Assembly: GCF_900108585.1 (NCBI RefSeq) | Contig: NZ_UESZ01000001.1 | Location: 62,001 to 126,000 of the forward strand | Source: Branchiibius hedensis | GTDB taxonomy: Bacteria > Actinomycetota > Actinomycetes > Actinomycetales > Dermatophilaceae | DNA length: 64,000 nt | Direction of reading: 5' to 3' | Part shown: positions 7,586-17,116 of the stretch, piece after piece | Layout of the letters: the number at the start of each line of letters is the position of its first letter | How positions within the stretch are numbered: the stretch's first letter is position 1 | Translations under genes and position numbers: made by a program | The notes under the pieces: model-generated | What the model was told of the DNA's origin: nothing | What the model saw: only the letters and a program-made list of their open reading frames with translations | The model's database searches: none

Positions 7586-8712
7586 GCGCTGACCCGTTCC
7601 ACCGAGTGGCCAACGACCAGTGCTCCCACTCCGAGGAGTTCGCTGATCGCCGAGTGCACCAGATCCGCCGCGTCGGGGTGCTCGCCGTGAACGGATTGGC
7701 AGATGTCGACCAACTCGTGGTCGGACACCGGTCCAGCCGCAGCCAGCCAGATGGTTGCCCCCAGGGCGCTGAGCCGTAGCGGGACCGAGCCGGCCAGCAG
7801 CAGCACCTCGTCATCGGCGACGATCGCATCGTCGAACGGCGCCCGTTGCACGCGCCCGTCGCTGTCTGCTGGCGGCGCGCCCGCGGAACGGCTGACGGAC
7901 GTGAACTCCGTGGCGGAGTTCCCACCGGCTCGAAGCGCGCGGCGGATGAGGTCGCCGGTCTCGTCGATCTCGCGGTAGCGCAACGTCTGCACCCCACCCA
8001 GATCGCTGATCAACTGGGCCAGGGCGGTCAACGGCCGGTCCAGAGCGGTCAGGGACGAGGTGTGTGGAATCAGCGTCATCATCGCGTCGATGAGACCGAC
8101 GGGCTCCAGCGCGGGTGCCGCGTCGGGATCGGCCGGCTCAGCATCACGATTGTCGCGATCGACACGGTCCAGCAGGAGCAGCGCGCGCGCCGTCAGGCGC
8201 GGTGGCGGAATGCGCAGGTGCAGCTCGTCCGGACCGTACTGCTGTTTGTGGTGCGGATCGTCGGCCTCGAGCACCACGGACAGCGGCTTGGGGTAGGGCA
8301 CGACGCTCAGGTCGCCTCGGACCAGGACGGTCTCGTCCGTGACGTAACCGAATTCCCGGGCACACAGCCGTGCCGCAGCGGTCGTCTTCCCGGTGCCCGA
8401 TGCCGCCACCAGGACGGCCACGTCGCCGGAGTCGGTCGCAACCCCGCACGCGTGCAGCATCACCCCGCTGCCGGCCGCTTGGCGGATCGCCGAGAAGGTG
8501 ACGGACGATGACAAGGCGTAGTCGCGGCGTACGGGGTCATCGATGTCCGAGAGCGGGACGCGGGGCCGGTCCGCCACCGGGGTCAGCTCCTGCTCGTCGG
8601 GCGCACACCGCGCCCACTGCAGACGCAGCGCGGCCACCTGGTCGGCCGGGAGGGCAGTGACGTCCACCTCGAACCGATGCCCGAGGGCCTCGATCAGCAG
8701 TGGGTCCGGCAT
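7582..8712 (-). CDS. HPr-kinase-like P-loop protein with C-terminal PqqD-like domain
   Basis: A 376-residue two-part protein of unknown role. The middle (residues about 85-190) resembles the HPr kinase/phosphorylase fold: P-loop VLVAASGTGKTTAA and a downstream VPYPKPLSVV block. The C-terminal 80 residues (LRLSALGATIWLAAAGPVSD and what follows) look like PqqD/LasB-type peptide-binding winged helices, which recognise leader peptides in RiPP pathways. Start chosen at ATG 8712 because a TACGAT box (8720-8725) sits seven bases upstream, the leaderless geometry seen across this window; ATG 8721 is the alternative. No RiPP enzymes or precursor are next to it. Function is not assigned; it converges on the tyrosine phosphatase. 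Confidence 0.78.
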   Translation of the reverse strand: MPDPLLIEALGHRFEVDVTALPADQVAALRLQWARCAPDEQELTPVADRPRVPLSDIDDPVRRDYALSSSVTFSAIRQAAGSGVMLHACGVATDSGDVAVLVAASGTGKTTAAARLCAREFGYVTDETVLVRGDLSVVPYPKPLSVVLEADDPHHKQQYGPDELHLRIPPPRLTARALLLLDRVDRDNRDAEPADPDAAPALEPVGLIDAMMTLIPHTSSLTALDRPLTALAQLISDLGGVQTLRYREIDETGDLIRRALRAGGNSATEFTSVSRSAGAPPADSDGRVQRAPFDDAIVADDEVLLLAGSVPLRLSALGATIWLAAAGPVSDHELVDICQSVHGEHPDAADLVHSAISELLGVGALVVGHSVERVSA

Positions 8713-8867
8713 GCGCGGCATCGTATGGCATGTGAACCACCGCCAGGTCGATGGTGCCGCGATGGAACATGTGCGGAAGGTGTTGCGTTGCACCCTCCAG
8801 AGTCCGGACACGGCACAAGTGGCCGGGCTAGCATTTATCAGAACCGACGGCAGATCAAGGAGCCCTC

Positions 8868-11402
8868 ATGTTCGAACGGTTCACCGACCGAGCGCGGCGC
8901 GTCGTCGTGCTCGCTCAAGAAGAGGCGCGCCTTCTCAACCACAACTACATCGGCACCGAGCACATCCTGCTCGGTCTGATCCACGAAGGCGAAGGGGTCG
9001 CCGCCAAGGCGCTCGACAGCCTGGGCATCTCCCTGGAGGCCGTGCGTGAGCAGGTCCAGGAGATCATCGGCCCCTCGCAGCAGACCCAGTCCGGGCACAT
9101 CCCCTTCACCCCGCGCGCCAAGAAGGTGTTGGAGTTCTCCCTGCGGGAGGGACTGCAACTCGGCCACAGCTACATCGGCACCGAGCACATCCTGCTCGGG
9201 CTGATCCGTGAGGGCGAGGGCGTCGCCGCGCAGGTCCTGGTGAAGATGGGCGCCGACCTGTCCCGCGTTCGCCAGCAGGTCATCCAGCTGGTGTCCGGCT
9301 ACCAGGGCGGCCCGGAGAAGGCCGGCGCCGGTGTCGGCCAGGGCAACCCGCAGGAGGGCACTCCGGCCGGTTCGCTGGTCCTGGATCAGTTCGGCCGCAA
9401 CCTGACCCAGGCTGCCCGTGAGGGCAAGCTGGACCCGGTGATCGGCAGATCGCAGGAGATCGAGCGGGTCATGCAGGTCCTGTCCCGGCGTACCAAGAAC
9501 AACCCGGTCCTGATCGGGGAGCCCGGCGTCGGCAAGACCGCCGTCGTGGAGGGGCTGGCCGCGGACATCGTGCGCGGTGACGTGCCCGAGACGCTCAAGG
9601 ACAAGCACCTCTACACCCTCGACCTCGGATCGCTGGTGGCGGGCAGCCGCTACCGCGGTGACTTCGAGGAGCGGTTGAAGAAGGTCCTCAAGGAGATCCG
9701 CACCCGCGGCGACATCATCTTGTTCATCGACGAGATCCACACCCTGGTGGGTGCGGGTGCCGCCGAGGGCGCGATCGATGCTGCCTCGATCCTCAAGCCC
9801 ATGCTGGCCCGGGGCGAGTTGCAGACCATCGGTGCGACCACGCTGGATGAGTACCGCAAGCACATCGAGAAGGATGCGGCCCTCGAGCGCCGGTTCCAGC
9901 CGATCCAGGTGCAGGAGCCGACCATCCCGCACGCCATCGAGATCCTCAAGGGTCTGCGCGACCGGTACGAAGCCCACCACCGGGTGACGATCACCGACGC
10001 CGCGCTGGTGGGTGCGGTCAACATGGCCGACCGGTACATCAACGACCGGCACCTGCCGGACAAGGCGATCGACCTGATCGACGAGGCTGGTGCGCGGTTG
10101 CGCATCCGCCGGATGACGGCTCCGGCGGACCTGCGCGAGTTCGACGAGAAGATCGCGCACGTCCGCCGCGAGAAGGAATCCGCGATCGACGGTCAGGACT
10201 TCGAGAAGGCCGCCGCGCTGCGTGACGACGAGAAGAAGCTGATCAACGCCAAGGCGCAGCGGGAGAAGGAGTGGAAGGCCGGCGACATCGACGTCGTGGC
10301 CGAGGTCGACGAGGAGCTCATCGCTGAGGTTCTGGCCGCGTCCACCGGCATCCCGGTCTTCAAGTTGACCGAAGAGGAGTCCCAGCGACTGCTCAAGATG
10401 GAAGACGAACTGCACAAGCGCGTCGTCGGTAACAACGACGCGATCCGAGCGCTGTCCCAGGCGATCCGGCGTACCCGCGCCGGTCTGAAGGACCCGCGAC
10501 GCCCGGGTGGTTCGTTCATCTTCGCCGGTCCGACCGGTGTCGGTAAGACCGAGTTGGCCAAGTCGCTCGCGGAGTTCCTCTTCGGCGACGAGGACAGCCT
10601 GATCACCCTGGACATGTCGGAGTTCTCCGAGAAGCACACCGTCTCCCGGCTGTTCGGTTCCCCGCCCGGTTACGTCGGCTACGAAGAGGGTGGCCAGCTG
10701 ACCGAGAAGGTACGCCGCAAGCCGTTCTCCGTCGTGCTGTTCGACGAGGTGGAGAAGGCCCACCCGGACATCTTCAACTCGCTGTTGCAGATCCTGGAGG
10801 ACGGTCGTCTGACCGACAGCCAGGGCCGGATGGTCGACTTCAAGAACACCGTCATCATCATGACCACGAACCTCGGTACCCGGGACATCGCCAAGGGCGT
10901 CTCGCTGGGCTTCGCGTCCGGCAACGACACCGCAACCGGCTACGAGAAGATGAAGGCCAAGGTCAACGAAGAGCTCAAGCAGCACTTCCGGCCGGAGTTC
11001 CTGAACCGTGTCGATGACACGATCGTCTTCCCGCAGTTGAGCCAGGACGAGATCATCCAGATCGTCGACAACATGATCGCGCGACTGGACGAGCGTCTGA
11101 AGGACAAGGACATGGCGATCGAGCTCGCGCCGACGGCCAAGAAGTTGTTGGCCATCCGCGGCTACGACCCCGCCCTGGGTGCCCGACCGCTGCGTCGTGC
11201 CATCCAGCGTGAGGTGGAGGACGTGTTGTCCGAGAAGATCCTCTACGGCGAGGTCGGCCCGGGCGAGATCGTCCTGGTCGACGCGACCGGCGAGGGTCGT
11301 GAGGACACCTTCACCTTCACCGGGTCCCCGAAGCCGGAGGCACCCGACAGCCTCGACGTCGAGGCGGCCACCATCGGTGAAGGTGGCGAAGGCGACGCGT
11401 GA
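8868..11402 (+). CDS. clpC: ATP-dependent Clp protease ATP-binding subunit ClpC
   Basis: Hexameric AAA+ unfoldase that feeds substrates to ClpP; essential in many actinobacteria. Length 844. Seen: two Clp N-repeats ([17 protein letters not shown] and [17 protein letters not shown]), first AAA+ domain with [13 protein letters not shown], a UVR motif region near residues 425-460, second AAA+ domain with [16 protein letters not shown] and [17 protein letters not shown] good ribosome site (aaggag) lies seven bases before ATG 8868. The 155-base upstream region is shared with the divergent kinase-like gene; I see no convincing ClgR or HAIR operator in it. A strong hairpin follows the stop. Confidence 0.98.
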   Translation: MFERFTDRARRVVVLAQEEARLLNHNYIGTEHILLGLIHEGEGVAAKALDSLGISLEAVREQVQEIIGPSQQTQSGHIPFTPRAKKVLEFSLREGLQLGHSYIGTEHILLGLIREGEGVAAQVLVKMGADLSRVRQQVIQLVSGYQGGPEKAGAGVGQGNPQEGTPAGSLVLDQFGRNLTQAAREGKLDPVIGRSQEIERVMQVLSRRTKNNPVLIGEPGVGKTAVVEGLAADIVRGDVPETLKDKHLYTLDLGSLVAGSRYRGDFEERLKKVLKEIRTRGDIILFIDEIHTLVGAGAAEGAIDAASILKPMLARGELQTIGATTLDEYRKHIEKDAALERRFQPIQVQEPTIPHAIEILKGLRDRYEAHHRVTITDAALVGAVNMADRYINDRHLPDKAIDLIDEAGARLRIRRMTAPADLREFDEKIAHVRREKESAIDGQDFEKAAALRDDEKKLINAKAQREKEWKAGDIDVVAEVDEELIAEVLAASTGIPVFKLTEEESQRLLKMEDELHKRVVGNNDAIRALSQAIRRTRAGLKDPRRPGGSFIFAGPTGVGKTELAKSLAEFLFGDEDSLITLDMSEFSEKHTVSRLFGSPPGYVGYEEGGQLTEKVRRKPFSVVLFDEVEKAHPDIFNSLLQILEDGRLTDSQGRMVDFKNTVIIMTTNLGTRDIAKGVSLGFASGNDTATGYEKMKAKVNEELKQHFRPEFLNRVDDTIVFPQLSQDEIIQIVDNMIARLDERLKDKDMAIELAPTAKKLLAIRGYDPALGARPLRRAIQREVEDVLSEKILYGEVGPGEIVLVDATGEGREDTFTFTGSPKPEAPDSLDVEAATIGEGGEGDA

Positions 11403-11419
11403 CCCACGCGCACACTGAC

Positions 11420-11452
11420 GGCAGGCCCGGAGGGATTCCCTCCGGGCCTGCC
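11420..11452 (+). terminator. Hairpin terminator after clpC
   Basis: Perfect 15-bp inverted repeat GGCAGGCCCGGAGGG / CCCTCCGGGCCTGCC with a three-base loop (ATT), starting 17 bases after the clpC stop. There is no T-tract, as is common for actinobacterial hairpin terminators. It separates clpC from argA and rules out argA starts inside it. Confidence 0.85.
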
Positions 11453-11470
11453 GCCGCGTGGCGTGGTCCG

Positions 11471-11962
11471 GTGCCTGCACATACCGGGCACGTGCGCGGT
11501 ATCCGGGAACTGGTCAAGCCCTACGTCAGCTCCCGGGCGATCGTGGCCAAACCGGCGGTTTCCTACTTCGAGGCGCTCCAGGAGTTCCTGGTGGTGCTCG
11601 ACCCGACCGACGACGACCGGGTGCTGGGCTGCGGGGCACTGCACGTGATGTGGGAGGACGTCGCCGAAGTCCGCACTCTCGCCGTACACCCATCACTCAA
11701 GGGGCAGGGTGCCGGCTCGGCGATCCTGTCCAAGCTGCTCGAGCGGGCGCGGGCGATCGGGGTGTCCCGCGTCTTCTGTCTGACGTTCGAGACGGCGTTC
11801 TTCGGCTCGCACGGGTTCGCAGAGATCGAGGGTGACCCGGTCACACCGGACGTCTACGCGGAGTTGTTGCAGTCCTACGACGAGGGTGTCGCCGAGTTTC
11901 TCGATCTTGACCGGGTCAAACCCAACACCTTGGGCAACGCCCGAATGCTCCTGCAGCTGTAG
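11471..11962 (+). CDS. argA: N-acetylglutamate synthase (short GNAT-type ArgA)
   Basis: First step of arginine synthesis: acetyl-CoA plus glutamate. This is the short actinobacterial form made of a single GNAT domain (compare mycobacterial Rv2747, about 174 residues). Seen: VLGCGALHVMWEDVAEVRTL, VHPSLKGQGAGSAIL (acetyl-CoA loop), CLTFETAFFGSHGF and the C-terminal YDEGVAEFLDLDRVKPNTLG, all close to the mycobacterial enzyme. The start is uncertain: GTG 11471 is the first in-frame start after the clpC terminator and gives 163 residues; GTG 11492 is possible. An in-frame GTG at 11399 would have to translate through the hairpin and is less likely. Confidence 0.85.
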   Translation: MPAHTGHVRGIRELVKPYVSSRAIVAKPAVSYFEALQEFLVVLDPTDDDRVLGCGALHVMWEDVAEVRTLAVHPSLKGQGAGSAILSKLLERARAIGVSRVFCLTFETAFFGSHGFAEIEGDPVTPDVYAELLQSYDEGVAEFLDLDRVKPNTLGNARMLLQL

Positions 11963-11978
11963 GCATCCTGCGGCGCGG

Positions 11979-12911
11979 TCAGCGATCCCGCGAGTAGATC
12001 TGCCGGACGACATCCTCGATGTCCGGTTCCTCGATGCTCAGATCGCGCAGGCCCGGCACCTGGGCCAGGACGGCGGCGATCGAGGTCTGCTCCGGATCGA
12101 ACCGCAGACGTTGGCGAGCGCCACCGACTTCACTGCCGACGTACGTCGTGCCCGGGATTCCCGTCAACGGCGCCACCGCGTCATCCAGGTCGAGCACCAG
12201 CACGCGGTGACTGTCCACAGAAGCCGCTAGCCCGGGCAGCGATCCGTCGTAGGCGAGCCAGCCGTGATCGACGACCAGCACTCTGTCGCAAAGTCGTTCG
12301 ACGTCACCCATGTCGTGCGTGGTCAGCAACAAGGTCGTGCCGTGCTGTTGGCGCTCGGCGATGAGGAACTGGCGCAGCCGCTGCTTCGAGACGACGTCCA
12401 AACCGATGGTGGGTTCGTCGAGGATCACCAGTTGCGGCGAATGCAGCAGTGCCGCAGCGACTTCCGCGCGCATCCGCTGTCCGAGGGACAACTGCCGCAC
12501 CGGCGTGTCCATGAAATCGCCCAGCTCGAGTTCGCTCACCAACTCATTGAGGCGCTCGGTGCCCTGCACGCGGTGGATCGCCGCCAGGATCCGGTAGGAC
12601 TCGCGGGTCGGCAGGTCCCACCACAACTGCGAGCGCTGCCCGAAGACCACGCCAACGTGCCGCGCCAACTCGCGGCGGCGGCGTACCGGATCCAGGTCGC
12701 AGGTGCGGACCGACCCACTGGTCGGCACGAGAATGCCGACCAGCATCTTGATGGTGGTGGACTTCCCGGCGCCGTTCGCACCGATATACCCCACCGCCTC
12801 GCCGGCGTCGATGGAGATGCTCAGGTCGTCCACCGCAGTCAGGGTGGTGCGGCGCACCCCGCGCGATCGGCGTACGAACGTCCTGGTCAAACCCTCGGTC
12901 TGGATGATCAT
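11979..12911 (-). CDS. ABC transporter ATP-binding protein
   Basis: ATPase subunit (310 residues) of an ABC-2-type exporter with the next two genes. Seen: Walker A GANGAGKSTTIKM, Q-loop near FGQRSQLWWD, signature LSLGQRMRAE, Walker B LVILDEPTIGLD, switch His in LLLTTHDMGDVE, then a C-terminal extension of about 80 residues typical of the daunorubicin/DUF990-linked class. Start at ATG 12911 (MIIQTEGLTRTF), three bases after the permease stop. Substrate cannot be told from sequence; transport out of the cell is inferred from the family. Confidence 0.93.
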   Translation of the reverse strand: MIIQTEGLTRTFVRRSRGVRRTTLTAVDDLSISIDAGEAVGYIGANGAGKSTTIKMLVGILVPTSGSVRTCDLDPVRRRRELARHVGVVFGQRSQLWWDLPTRESYRILAAIHRVQGTERLNELVSELELGDFMDTPVRQLSLGQRMRAEVAAALLHSPQLVILDEPTIGLDVVSKQRLRQFLIAERQQHGTTLLLTTHDMGDVERLCDRVLVVDHGWLAYDGSLPGLAASVDSHRVLVLDLDDAVAPLTGIPGTTYVGSEVGGARQRLRFDPEQTSIAAVLAQVPGLRDLSIEEPDIEDVVRQIYSRDR

Positions 12912-12913
12912 GG

Positions 12914-13705
12914 TTAGCCCCCGCCTCCTTGGTAGTGCCGCACGCCCGCCCGCCACATGAACATCGCCAGCGCCCAGATCCAGAGGGCCGCCAACGGCGC
13001 GCACCAGCCGACCCAGGAGTTGATCACGGGTCGACCCAGCAGGGTCATCGCGGGCACGAACGAGACGAACGCGACGGGGAAGATCACCCCGAAGACGACT
13101 TTGATACCGATCGGCCAGACGGTCGCCGGCTGGGTGCTGGCGTACCGCCCGCCGTACACGAAGGAGTTGGTCAGTTCGGCGCCGTCGACCAGCCAGAACT
13201 GGCAGCCCGCGGCCAGCACGAACAGCGCGCTCGTGATCGCGATGCCGGACAGCAGGGTCACCACCAGCAGCGTCACGGAGGCCATCGACCAGTGAATGGG
13301 GTTGGCGTGCAGACCATAAACGGCTGCGGCGAGCCCGACGCCGAGCCGGGTGATCCGCCGAAGCGAGATGTCGGAGAAGATCAGTTGCGCGAGCAGCGGC
13401 TGGGGACGCAGGTAGAAGACGTCCAATGTGCCGGCCCGGATGTAGCGCGGGAGCCGGTCGACGTGCCCGACGATGAGGTCGGCGACGGAGTAGCACAGGT
13501 CGGCCAGCCCGAAGACCAGGATCATCTGGGTAAAGGTCAGCCCGCCGAGCACCGTGACGTTGTGGAAGAGGATCCACACCTCGGCCAGTTCGACCAGACC
13601 GACGACTCCGGAGCTGACCAGGTCGATCGTGAAGTTGGTGCGGTAGGAGCGTTGGGCCCGCGCCTGGCCCCTCAAGACGGCGGCGTACGCCGAGACGTCA
13701 GCCAC
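12914..13705 (-). CDS. ABC-2 family permease (second of pair)
   Basis: Membrane subunit of 263 residues with six predicted hydrophobic segments (among them the segments starting at ITSALFVLAAG and VVFGVIFPVAFVSF). It resembles the ABC2_membrane_6/DUF990 type that always comes as a pair of permeases with one ATPase. It overlaps the upstream permease by eight bases and is followed by the ATPase after two bases, so the three genes form one transcript. The loop VGHVDRLPRYIRAGTLDVFY is characteristic of the group. Confidence 0.9.
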   Translation of the reverse strand: MADVSAYAAVLRGQARAQRSYRTNFTIDLVSSGVVGLVELAEVWILFHNVTVLGGLTFTQMILVFGLADLCYSVADLIVGHVDRLPRYIRAGTLDVFYLRPQPLLAQLIFSDISLRRITRLGVGLAAAVYGLHANPIHWSMASVTLLVVTLLSGIAITSALFVLAAGCQFWLVDGAELTNSFVYGGRYASTQPATVWPIGIKVVFGVIFPVAFVSFVPAMTLLGRPVINSWVGWCAPLAALWIWALAMFMWRAGVRHYQGGGG

Positions 13706-14504
13706 CTTGAACCTCCAGGTAGCGCCGACCGAGCCGGGTTAGCAGCAGACACACGGTCACCAGGAGGGCCAACCAGGCCAGTTGGACGCCGACTGCGGCC
13801 GCTCCCGCCCAGCCGTCGATCCGGCCGGACAACAGATCGATCGGGGTCATGAACATCGCTGGGAACGGGGTGGCGTGCGCCACGGTCTTGAGCCAGGCGG
13901 GGAACAGTCCGACCGGGATGAACAAGCCCATCAAGAAGGTGGACACGACCATGTAGAAGACCTGCAGGCCGCGGGTCTCGACCAGCCACAGGCCGAGGAT
14001 GTTGACCGCGTAGCGCCCGCAGAAGGACAGCATCATCCCCAGGGCCACCGCCAGCAGGCCGAGCGCCCAGCCGCTGACGTCGTGCGCGAGGGCGATCCCG
14101 GTCGTGAGCGCTCCGACGATGATCGCCGGCAGGCCGCGGGGCAGGAAGGAGTAGGCGCCGCCGCCCAGATCACTGGCCGCGAACGAGGCAAAGACACTGG
14201 TCGGCCGGGCGAAGTCGATCGCGATGTCACCGTTCTTGATCCGGTCGCCGATCTCGGATTGGCCGTGCGCGTTGATGCAGCCGAGCAGCCCCTGGGACAA
14301 CCACACGTAGCCGGACATCGTCGCCAGGTCGTAACCCTGCAGATTGCCACCGGCCGCCTCGACCGTCGCGAAGAGGATCGCTGCCTTGAGGAAACCGAAC
14401 GTGAGGTTGGCCACCAGGCCGCCGATCGTGGCCAGCCAGTAGGTGGATTGTCGCCGCACACCCGCGCGGAAGATCAGCCAGTACGGCGTGAGGGCGGCAG
14501 ACAC
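13698..14504 (-). CDS. ABC-2 family permease (first of pair)
   Basis: First gene of the exporter operon, 268 residues, six hydrophobic segments, with the loop QSEIGDRIKNGDIAIDFARP that corresponds to the same loop in its partner. Starts at GTG 14504; a TAAACT box lies nine bases upstream on the minus strand, a possible -10 for a near-leaderless message. Divergent from gntK with 74 bases between starts. The two permeases probably form a heterodimer with a homodimeric ATPase. Confidence 0.9.
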   Translation of the reverse strand: MSAALTPYWLIFRAGVRRQSTYWLATIGGLVANLTFGFLKAAILFATVEAAGGNLQGYDLATMSGYVWLSQGLLGCINAHGQSEIGDRIKNGDIAIDFARPTSVFASFAASDLGGGAYSFLPRGLPAIIVGALTTGIALAHDVSGWALGLLAVALGMMLSFCGRYAVNILGLWLVETRGLQVFYMVVSTFLMGLFIPVGLFPAWLKTVAHATPFPAMFMTPIDLLSGRIDGWAGAAAVGVQLAWLALLVTVCLLLTRLGRRYLEVQGG

Positions 14505-14578
14505 AAAGACGAGAGTTTACCGGAATTGGCCAGTCGCTTCCGCCGTCTGGGCACCGTCGGGTCGTTACCGTAAATCTC

Positions 14579-15118
14579 ATGGACCTGGTCGACCCCATGT
14601 TCGTCATCGTGATGGGCGTCTCTGGATCCGGCAAAACGTCTATCGCACAACGGCTTTCGGCAGCAACAGGTTGGCCCTACGTCGAGGGCGACAACTTCCA
14701 CCCGGCGGCGAACATCGCCAAGATGCGCGCTGGCATCCCGCTGACGGACGAGGACCGGTGGCCGTGGTTGGACGCCGTCGGGGCGTGGATCAGTGCCCAT
14801 GAAGTACGCGGAGACAGCGCAATCATCACCTGTTCGGCCCTCAAGCGCAGCTATCGGGACCGCTTGCGGGAGGGGCGCGGCGGCGTACGGTTCCTGATGC
14901 TCACGGTGCCGGTGGAGGAACTTCGCCGCCGGGTCGCGAACCGACCGGGGCATTTCATGCCGGCGTCGCTGCTTGACTCGCAACTGGCCACTCTGGAGCC
15001 ACTGCAGCCCGACGAGGACGGCGTGGCCGTCGACGCCTCCGGTCATCCGGACGTGGTGCTGGCGGCGGCTCTGGCGGCGTTGGGTCTGACGGCGGCGTCT
15101 CAGGCTGGTAGCGCGTAG
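14579..15118 (+). CDS. gntK: Gluconokinase
   Basis: Phosphorylates D-gluconate to 6-phosphogluconate, feeding the pentose phosphate pathway. Length 179, normal for the P-loop gluconokinase family. Seen: VMGVSGSGKTSIAQRL (Walker A), YVEGDNFHP, DRWPWLD, ITCSALKRSYRDRLR and the GHFMPASLLDSQLATLEP block, all diagnostic. ATG 14579 follows a TACCGT box by seven bases, so it is probably translated from a leaderless mRNA. Convergent with mutY, overlapping by 19 bases. Confidence 0.95.
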   Translation: MDLVDPMFVIVMGVSGSGKTSIAQRLSAATGWPYVEGDNFHPAANIAKMRAGIPLTDEDRWPWLDAVGAWISAHEVRGDSAIITCSALKRSYRDRLREGRGGVRFLMLTVPVEELRRRVANRPGHFMPASLLDSQLATLEPLQPDEDGVAVDASGHPDVVLAAALAALGLTAASQAGSA

Positions 15119-15960
15119 CGGCCGCCGGGGAGCGGGTCGATCAGACCGTCCTCGATCAGGCTGGCGACGCAGCGCTGTCGTTGGGCGTCGTCCGGCCACA
15201 CCAGATCGATGCGCGCCGCCGGGACCGGGCCGTCGGACTCCCGGAGAGCCTGCAGCACCAACCCGCGCACCTGCCGGTCCGTCCCGTGCCAGCGTTGAGC
15301 CGCTTTGGCGGGTCCGTCGTACGCCGGGTGGTCGGCCAGCCGCCACGCGCACTGCCCCGCGATGGGACACCGCGCGCAGTCGGGTCGGGCCGCCGTACAT
15401 ACCAACGCTCCGAGTTCCATGACGGCGACGTTCCACACTTTTGCCTCAGCAGGGTCCTCGGGCAAAAGCTCTGCGGCCAAACGGTTTTCGGCGGCGTTCA
15501 GACTCGGTGCGGCTTGCGCAACGCCCGTGACGGCGCGGGCCTGCACCCGGCGTACGTTGGTATCGACGACGGGGATGCGCACGCCGTACGCGAAGGCGGC
15601 GACGGCGGCGGCGGTGTAGGCGCCGATCCCGGGCAGGGTGCGCAACGTGTCGGGATCAGACGGGACCTGACCGGCGTGCTCGGTGCTGATGGCGGTGGCC
15701 GCCGCGTGCAGCCGCAGGGCTCGGCGGGGGTAGCCCAGTCGGCCCCAGGCGCGCACGGCTTCCCCGGGCGCGGCCTGCGCCAACGCGTCAGGGGTCGGCC
15801 AACGCGTGAGCCATTCCTGCCACACCGGCAGTACGCGGGCGACCGGAGTCTGCTGGAGCATGACCTCCGAGACGAGGATGGACCACGGGTCGGCCTCCGG
15901 GCGGCGCCAGGGCAGATCCCGCTGGTGATCGGCGTACCAGTCGATGACCTCAGTGATCAC
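15100..15960 (-). CDS. mutY: A/G-specific adenine glycosylase MutY
   Basis: Removes adenine mispaired with 8-oxoguanine. The 286 residues hold the catalytic domain and only a short C-terminal part, shorter than E. coli MutY (about 350). Seen: LPWRRPEADPWSILVSEVMLQQT, LPGIGAYTAAAVAAFAYG (helix-hairpin-helix), VVDTNVRRV with the catalytic Asp, and the 4Fe-4S ligands C-x6-C-x2-C-x5-C from CTAARPDCARCPIAGQC. The GTG start overlaps the disA stop (GTGA), so mutY is co-translated with disA. Confidence 0.95.
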   Translation of the reverse strand: MITEVIDWYADHQRDLPWRRPEADPWSILVSEVMLQQTPVARVLPVWQEWLTRWPTPDALAQAAPGEAVRAWGRLGYPRRALRLHAAATAISTEHAGQVPSDPDTLRTLPGIGAYTAAAVAAFAYGVRIPVVDTNVRRVQARAVTGVAQAAPSLNAAENRLAAELLPEDPAEAKVWNVAVMELGALVCTAARPDCARCPIAGQCAWRLADHPAYDGPAKAAQRWHGTDRQVRGLVLQALRESDGPVPAARIDLVWPDDAQRQRCVASLIEDGLIDPLPGGRYALPA

Positions 15961-17030
15961 ACGTAACGCTCGAGAATGCTGCTCTCCGCCAAGCGCGACA
16001 TGCCCTCGCGCACGGTGCGGGCGCGTGACTCACCCACTCCGTCGATGACCATCAGGTCATCGACCCCGGCGGCCAGCAAGCGCTGCAACGTGCCGAAGTG
16101 GTCGACCAGGCGTTCGACGATGGTCTGCGGCAGGCGCGGGACGTTGGACAGCATCCGGTAACCCCGGGGACTGACCGGGGTATCAAGGGTGTCCGTACCG
16201 GTGAAGCCGATCGCCCTGGCCGCTTCCGCCAGGTCCAAAAGCGCAGTCGAGTCGACGTTGGCCAGGTTGGTCAGCGCATCCTCCAAGGTCACCAGGTCGC
16301 CAGCCGCTTCGATATAGTCCCGCACCACCAGCGCACGATCGTCGTGCAGGCCGCTGATCAACTCCTGCAGCTGCAACGACATCAACCGGCCGTCGGTGCC
16401 GAGTTCGATGAGGTATTCGGAGATCTCGTCGCTGATCCGGCGAACCATTTCCAACCGCTGCAGGACGGCGGCGACGTCGCGCACGGTCGCGAGGTCCTCG
16501 ATCTCCAGCGCGGACAGCGTGCCGGTGACCTCATCCAGACGCTGCTTGTAGCGCTCGAGGGTCTGCAGGGCTTGGTTCGCGCGGGACATCACCGCGGCGC
16601 TGCCCTCGATGACGTAGCGCAACTGGCCGACGTACAGGGCGATGATCTGCATCGACTGGCTGACCGAGATCACCGGGAAGCCGGTCTGCTTCGCGACCCG
16701 CTCGGCGGTGCGGTGGCGGGTACCGGACTCGACCGTCTCGATCGAGGGGTCGGGGACCAGCTGGGTGGCGGCGCGGATGATCCGGGTGACCTCGGAGTCC
16801 ACCACGATCGCGCCGTCCATCTTGGCCAGTTCACGCAGGCGGGTGGCGGAGAACTCGATGTCGATCGGGAAGCCGCCGGTGCTGATCGATTCGACGACCC
16901 GGTCGTGGCCGATCACGATCAGCGCACCCGTGCGACCGCGCAGGATTCGCTCCAGCGCATCGCGCAATTGCGTCCCTGGTGCGACGGCAGCCAGCACCGT
17001 ACGCAGAACGTCTTCATCGGTCCGCTCCAC
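15957..17030 (-). CDS. disA: DNA integrity scanning diadenylate cyclase DisA
   Basis: Octameric protein that makes cyclic di-AMP from ATP while scanning DNA and stops at branched structures. Length 357, as in the family. Seen: DAC domain with KMDGAIVVD and SGTRHRTAERVA (the DGA and RHR nucleotide motifs), a long helical spine, and a C-terminal HhH domain (DDLMVIDGVGESRARTVREG). GTG 17030 is preceded by TACACT (17038-17043) at seven bases, suggesting a leaderless message. Divergent from radA, a partner known to act with DisA elsewhere. Confidence 0.97.
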   Translation of the reverse strand: MERTDEDVLRTVLAAVAPGTQLRDALERILRGRTGALIVIGHDRVVESISTGGFPIDIEFSATRLRELAKMDGAIVVDSEVTRIIRAATQLVPDPSIETVESGTRHRTAERVAKQTGFPVISVSQSMQIIALYVGQLRYVIEGSAAVMSRANQALQTLERYKQRLDEVTGTLSALEIEDLATVRDVAAVLQRLEMVRRISDEISEYLIELGTDGRLMSLQLQELISGLHDDRALVVRDYIEAAGDLVTLEDALTNLANVDSTALLDLAEAARAIGFTGTDTLDTPVSPRGYRMLSNVPRLPQTIVERLVDHFGTLQRLLAAGVDDLMVIDGVGESRARTVREGMSRLAESSILERYV

Positions 17031-17116
17031 AGCCGCGAGTGTAGGTGAGCAGCCTGGATTCCCAGCGTTTCGTTAACAGATCGTTGTTGTCGGTGCTGGC
17101 GATTACGGTCTGTTCC

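Noticed and set aside
7582-8712. Lasso-peptide or other RiPP cluster
   Set aside because: The kinase-like/PqqD-like protein is suggestive, but no precursor, cyclase, radical SAM enzyme or transporter lies within the flanking genes.
11399-11470. Upstream GTG start for argA overlapping the clpC stop
   Set aside because: It would translate through the perfect 15-bp terminator hairpin and adds residues unlike the family N-terminus.
8838-11480. 880-codon open frame on the minus strand opposite clpC
   Set aside because: A shadow of clpC; the plus strand encodes complete ClpC motifs and the antisense translation is Asp/Gly/Val-rich with no domain.
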